Of a stretch of 47,284 bases of DNA, positions 44,743-47,284 are shown piece by piece. Made by a program: the position numbers and the translations under genes. This DNA is from JAAYAY01 sp964429355 (GTDB lineage Bacteria > Planctomycetota > Planctomycetia > Pirellulales > Thermoguttaceae), in assembly GCA_964429355.1 (NCBI GenBank), contig CAYSCH010000020.1, positions 1-47,284 on the forward strand, written 5' to 3'. The notes under the pieces were generated by a model that did no database searches, had not been told where the DNA came from, and worked only from the letters and a program-made list of their open reading frames with translations. Position 1 is the first letter of the stretch. Each line of letters opens with the position of its first letter.

Positions 44743-45771
44743 CTATTCGACGGTGTTCAAACGCAACTCCAATTGGCTCAGGACTTCAAGTAGCGTATCC
44801 AAGGATGGCGGCTCGGTGAAGAACATTTCTGCCATGGTGGCGTAGTCGCGTTTGATATCGGAAAGCCGGTGAGCGGGCGGGACAATGTGGATTGAGCCGG
44901 GGACAGCGGTTTCATAACTGGCCCAAGCCGACGCGAAGAACAGCATCTTGTGCTTTGCCACAAGCGCGAGGAGCTTCAAGTCGCCCAGAGCGCATTCGCC
45001 GATCGGACTCGGGAAGAGCCTGGCAACATCGAAGTAGTGCCGGGAGAGACGCTGAAGAATAGGTTTTTCCGCCGGCCGGTGGTACTCTGCATGAAGTAGC
45101 GTCACCTTCTCCCAGAAGGTTCGTTCTGCGCCAAGCGCGCGGACTGATGCGCTCCGGCGGGAAAAAAGCCCCGGAAACTCTTCGGCAGCGTACGGCGTGG
45201 CTTGGCCATCGACTACTGGCCAATGGTCGCTACGGGCGCCGATTTCGAGACGAACGGTGGGCGTTATATAGCTCAGCGGGCTTGCTGGCGCGGGCGAGGA
45301 AACAGGATACGCAAATAGAATGCTCTGCGAGTCGTGAGGCGCGACGTGCAGGGACCAGCGAGCTCCGGCGGCTTCAAGCACGCTTGAAAAGGCGGTGTGC
45401 AGGGAGGGAAAGAGATCATCGCGAATTGCGAGCTGACAGGCGTGGACGAGCTCGTCGATGAGACGCCGCGCCTGTTTCTTGCTCCCGGCGACATAGGGGT
45501 CTCGTGTGGCGGAGAAGCCGAGATCCTCCCCTTTGAGGGAAAGATCGACATCCTCCGAAAAACGGTCGAGTGCGTTGAAGACCTTCGAGAGCGAAGTTCC
45601 TCCTTTGAAGAGCAGCCCGGCCGGGAGGTGTGGGAGCGAGTACAGGCGATGAAGCGTCCAACAAACCCAGAAGTCTTTTTCGACGAGGGCGACGGGGAGC
45701 TGCCGCCGGGCGGCGGTCTCGGAGAATAGCTCGAAACGCTCGGACGGAGAAAGGACGGCTACACTATCCAT
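44743..45771 (-). CDS. abiEii: AbiEii-type nucleotidyltransferase toxin
   Basis: The 342-residue product belongs to the AbiEii/AbiGii family, the toxin of type IV toxin-antitoxin and phage abortive infection systems, acting as an NTP-dependent nucleotidyltransferase. The active-site signature LFKGGTSLSKVF (Gly57, Gly58, Ser60) is followed by RFSEDVDLSL with Asp74 and Asp76 as metal ligands. FWEKVTLLHAEYHRP is the conserved C-terminal element. ATG 45771 overlaps the antitoxin stop by 8 bp with GAGGAG upstream, so coupling is likely. The frame is open to 45795 with a weaker start. Confidence 0.92.
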   Translation of the reverse strand: MDSVAVLSPSERFELFSETAARRQLPVALVEKDFWVCWTLHRLYSLPHLPAGLLFKGGTSLSKVFNALDRFSEDVDLSLKGEDLGFSATRDPYVAGSKKQARRLIDELVHACQLAIRDDLFPSLHTAFSSVLEAAGARWSLHVAPHDSQSILFAYPVSSPAPASPLSYITPTVRLEIGARSDHWPVVDGQATPYAAEEFPGLFSRRSASVRALGAERTFWEKVTLLHAEYHRPAEKPILQRLSRHYFDVARLFPSPIGECALGDLKLLALVAKHKMLFFASAWASYETAVPGSIHIVPPAHRLSDIKRDYATMAEMFFTEPPSLDTLLEVLSQLELRLNTVE

Positions 45772-46384
45772 TGCTGCCTTGCTCCTCAGCGGCAATCTTC
45801 TTCACCGCTTCGAGAATCCAGTCTTCGCCATACCGGGCATCGCGCAGAAGCACCTTCCGATCACGACTACTGAGGCGGTGGCGAAGGTGGGCGATAACCT
45901 CGTCGTCGACTCGGTTGCGGCCGAGGGAGCGAAGCGCCGAGACAACGATGCTGCCGATCGGCGACTTTGCGCGGAGTTCCTTAGGAGCGGCGCGCTGGAA
46001 TACAATCGTTTGGCTGCCGATACGGTAGGCTCGTGACGTGCCGTTCGTGCGGTAGACGATCCTCCCGGGAACCTGCGTGCTCAAGCCGAGAAGGTTCGCT
46101 GCCCAATTTCCGGAGGGCTCGATGCGCGTCGCCGTGTTTCGGGCGATTGCGCGAGCTACCTGATCGTAGTCTGGGCTGAGTTCGCCTCCGAGTTTCTCGT
46201 TCACCCGGGGGTAATCGTAGACCCCCCGCAAGAGGCGGCGGATTCGGCCAGATTTCACAAGTCCCGATAGGGCTTTGTCCACAGAGGGACGGGTAGCGAT
46301 GTCGAGGAAATCCTTGCCCGAAAAGGCGAATCCTCGTCCTTTACGCTGAATCCGCTTAAGTACTTTATCTGATACACTTTCCAT
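45764..46384 (-). CDS. abiEi: AbiEi/DUF6088-type antitoxin
   Basis: The 206-residue product has an N-terminal winged-helix-like segment (FSGKDFLDIATRPSVDKALSGLVKSGRIRRLLRGVYDYPR) typical of AbiEi antitoxins, followed by the C-terminal antitoxin domain (residues about 70-200). AbiEi proteins repress their own operon by binding repeats at the promoter and neutralise AbiEii without a stable complex. A candidate operator lies immediately upstream (46392-46433). It is the first gene of the two-gene operon. Confidence 0.88.
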   Translation of the reverse strand: MESVSDKVLKRIQRKGRGFAFSGKDFLDIATRPSVDKALSGLVKSGRIRRLLRGVYDYPRVNEKLGGELSPDYDQVARAIARNTATRIEPSGNWAANLLGLSTQVPGRIVYRTNGTSRAYRIGSQTIVFQRAAPKELRAKSPIGSIVVSALRSLGRNRVDDEVIAHLRHRLSSRDRKVLLRDARYGEDWILEAVKKIAAEEQGSNG

Positions 46385-46391
46385 ATCACTG

Positions 46392-46433
46392 CTTCTGAAA
46401 TTCCTTCCGAAATGATACCTTCCGTTTCTGAAG
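46392..46433 (-). promoter_or_regulatory. Candidate AbiEi operator
   Basis: Upstream of abiEi, two CCTTCCG direct repeats (46403-46409, 46418-46424; 15-bp period) are flanked by TTCTGAA on both sides. The symmetric set of repeats next to the antitoxin start is what autoregulation by AbiEi would need. No binding evidence is available. Confidence 0.45.
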
Positions 46434-46600
46434 AAAACAAGATGGGACTCATAGGTAGTCGTCTCAGATGCCCGCGATCTGATACGTCCGCACGATTGGC
46501 GAGTCGCCGGGAAACCCGCTGTCGTCCGAGGCGATCGACCCCCTCTGCGGCGTCAGGAGGCTCTTATTGAACTCCATCAGGTTGACGTTCGACGCCGGCG

Positions 46601-46661
46601 CCGAATTCGTATAATTCGTCGAACTCAGTTCCTACGGATCCACATTCACCAGCGGCGAGTT
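46601..46661. repeat. Right 61-bp direct repeat (RHS tip copy)
   Basis: 59 of 61 positions match 44590-44650. Here the repeat is the natural 3' end of the RHS core fragment, so this copy is likely the source and the left one the duplicate. Confidence 0.9.
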
Positions 46662-46946
46662 CCCCGCGTACCGGTAGAGGTTCGCATCCCCGCCGCCGAA
46701 GCCGGACGGATCTTCGCTCGCGAAGCGGCCGATGGCCGGGTCGTACTGGCGGGCGCGGTAGTCATAAAGGCCCGTGTCGGCGTCGAGCGGCCGGCCGGTG
46801 AAGGCCTGGGGGAAGTCGGCCGTGGGCACGGCCGGGGAGGTCATGCGGCCGAAAGTGTCGTAGCGGCGATGCTCCTGGACAGTACCGGTTGAATCGACCA
46901 GGTCGCGGATGGTGCCCTCATGATTGGCAAGGCCCCAGAGCAGATC
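46632..46946 (-). pseudogene. RHS repeat-associated core, C-terminal remnant
   Basis: On the minus strand from 46946: LLWGLANHEGTIRDLVD, then RRYDTFGRM, TGRPLDADTGLYDYRARQYD, GRFASEDPSGF and LYRYAGNSPLVNVDP, then TAG. This is the conserved RHS core end, after which a variable toxin or tip would follow. Homology stops about 46946; the frame upstream has a stop (TAA) near 47053 and no start, so the gene is 5'-truncated. After TAG the same frame stays open for about 55 codons (to TGA at 46464). Confidence 0.8.
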
Positions 46947-47284
46947 GCCAAGAAATACACGAAAATACTCGACCGCTGCTTTATGGGAAGTCTGCGCAGG
47001 CTGCGTCGGCGCCTCCCCCTGGGTGTTCCGCTCGTATTTTGGACTTTATTGGCCAGTCTATTGACAGCCAGGGTATTTACATTTCTACTGCTGACGTTTT
47101 GCATGAGTGTCGGATGGTTCATGCCTGGATAATCGCGCTGGTAAAGAAGTGTCCCCATGACCACGGTGGCCGCCCAATTGCAGGTCGGGCTCAAAAGGCA
47201 CCAGGAAGGTGACGGATGAGACGTTCGTCCTCATAGTGAAAACGCTAGCAGTGCTAGCGATCTTGAAGTACGGGGGAAAAAGGG
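46947..47284. other. Window end, no assignable gene
   Basis: About 340 bp. Short frames exist on both strands (for example a Leu/Arg-rich one at 46920-47132 plus), but none has a recognised domain. It may hold the breakpoint that truncated the RHS gene. Confidence 0.5.

Noticed and set aside
46920..47132. Leu/Arg-rich plus-strand frame at the window end, possible small membrane protein
   Set aside because: It overlaps the RHS remnant antisense at its start and has no family resemblance or ribosome binding site.

Overview
The window looks like a contig of a planctomycete (Planctomycetota, most likely the Pirellulales side). The reasons are a LEPR-XLL surface protein (35721-38429), a DUF1080-type secreted protein, a GH172/DUF2961 protein, a very long secretin with repeated N-domains, a J-like protein with a membrane segment, a bacterial alpha-2-macroglobulin, and GC-rich, mostly monocistronic gene layout. 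The lineage is an inference from gene families. No rRNA, tRNA or CRISPR array was seen. Three runs of N (13592-13601, 25823-25832, 29574-29673) show a draft scaffold, and each falls inside a gene.

Left part, 1-12.3 kb: a large alpha-2-macroglobulin gene runs leftward out of the window (start 3037). Divergent from it is a degenerate-J-domain membrane protein. Next comes a co-directional run of a DUF6677-like membrane protein, a 68-residue membrane protein, trkA and trkH, which forms a potassium uptake unit. Transketolase and greA follow.

Middle, 12.5-23 kb: a leftward group holds endonuclease IV, a GNAT acetyltransferase, and an overlapping pair of M16 peptidases, one with and one without the zinc motif. 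A small membrane protein and a YkgJ-type cysteine-cluster protein point right, aconitase and an RluA-type pseudouridine synthase point left, and a DUF1080 protein points right. Two copies of a 125-bp palindromic intergenic element sit exactly between convergent gene pairs (greA/M16 and ykgJ-like/acnA).

Export and surface region, 23-41 kb: a secretin of about 1270 residues (split by an assembly gap) and a lipoprotein point right. A Gly-rich BON-domain protein and a Ser/Tyr/Gly-rich repeat protein point left, and the BON gene overlaps the lipoprotein gene antisense by 230 bp. Then come a secreted toroid-glycosidase-like protein, a CtpA-type S41 protease, the LEPR-XLL protein with about seven 47-residue repeats and a beta-helix, and a GH172-like protein. 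Most of these products carry export signals.

Right end, 41.5-47.3 kb: a PAS-SpoIIE phosphatase, a DUF4870 gene broken by a 5-bp tandem duplication, and a DoxX protein. An AbiEi/AbiEii toxin-antitoxin module follows, bracketed by 61-bp direct repeats (59/61 identical). These repeats are the C-terminal tip junction of an RHS gene, whose remnant lies just beyond the module. That arrangement, the 20/42 aromatic insert in the macroglobulin, the Ser/Tyr/Gly repeat protein and the paired palindromic elements are the most interesting observations.
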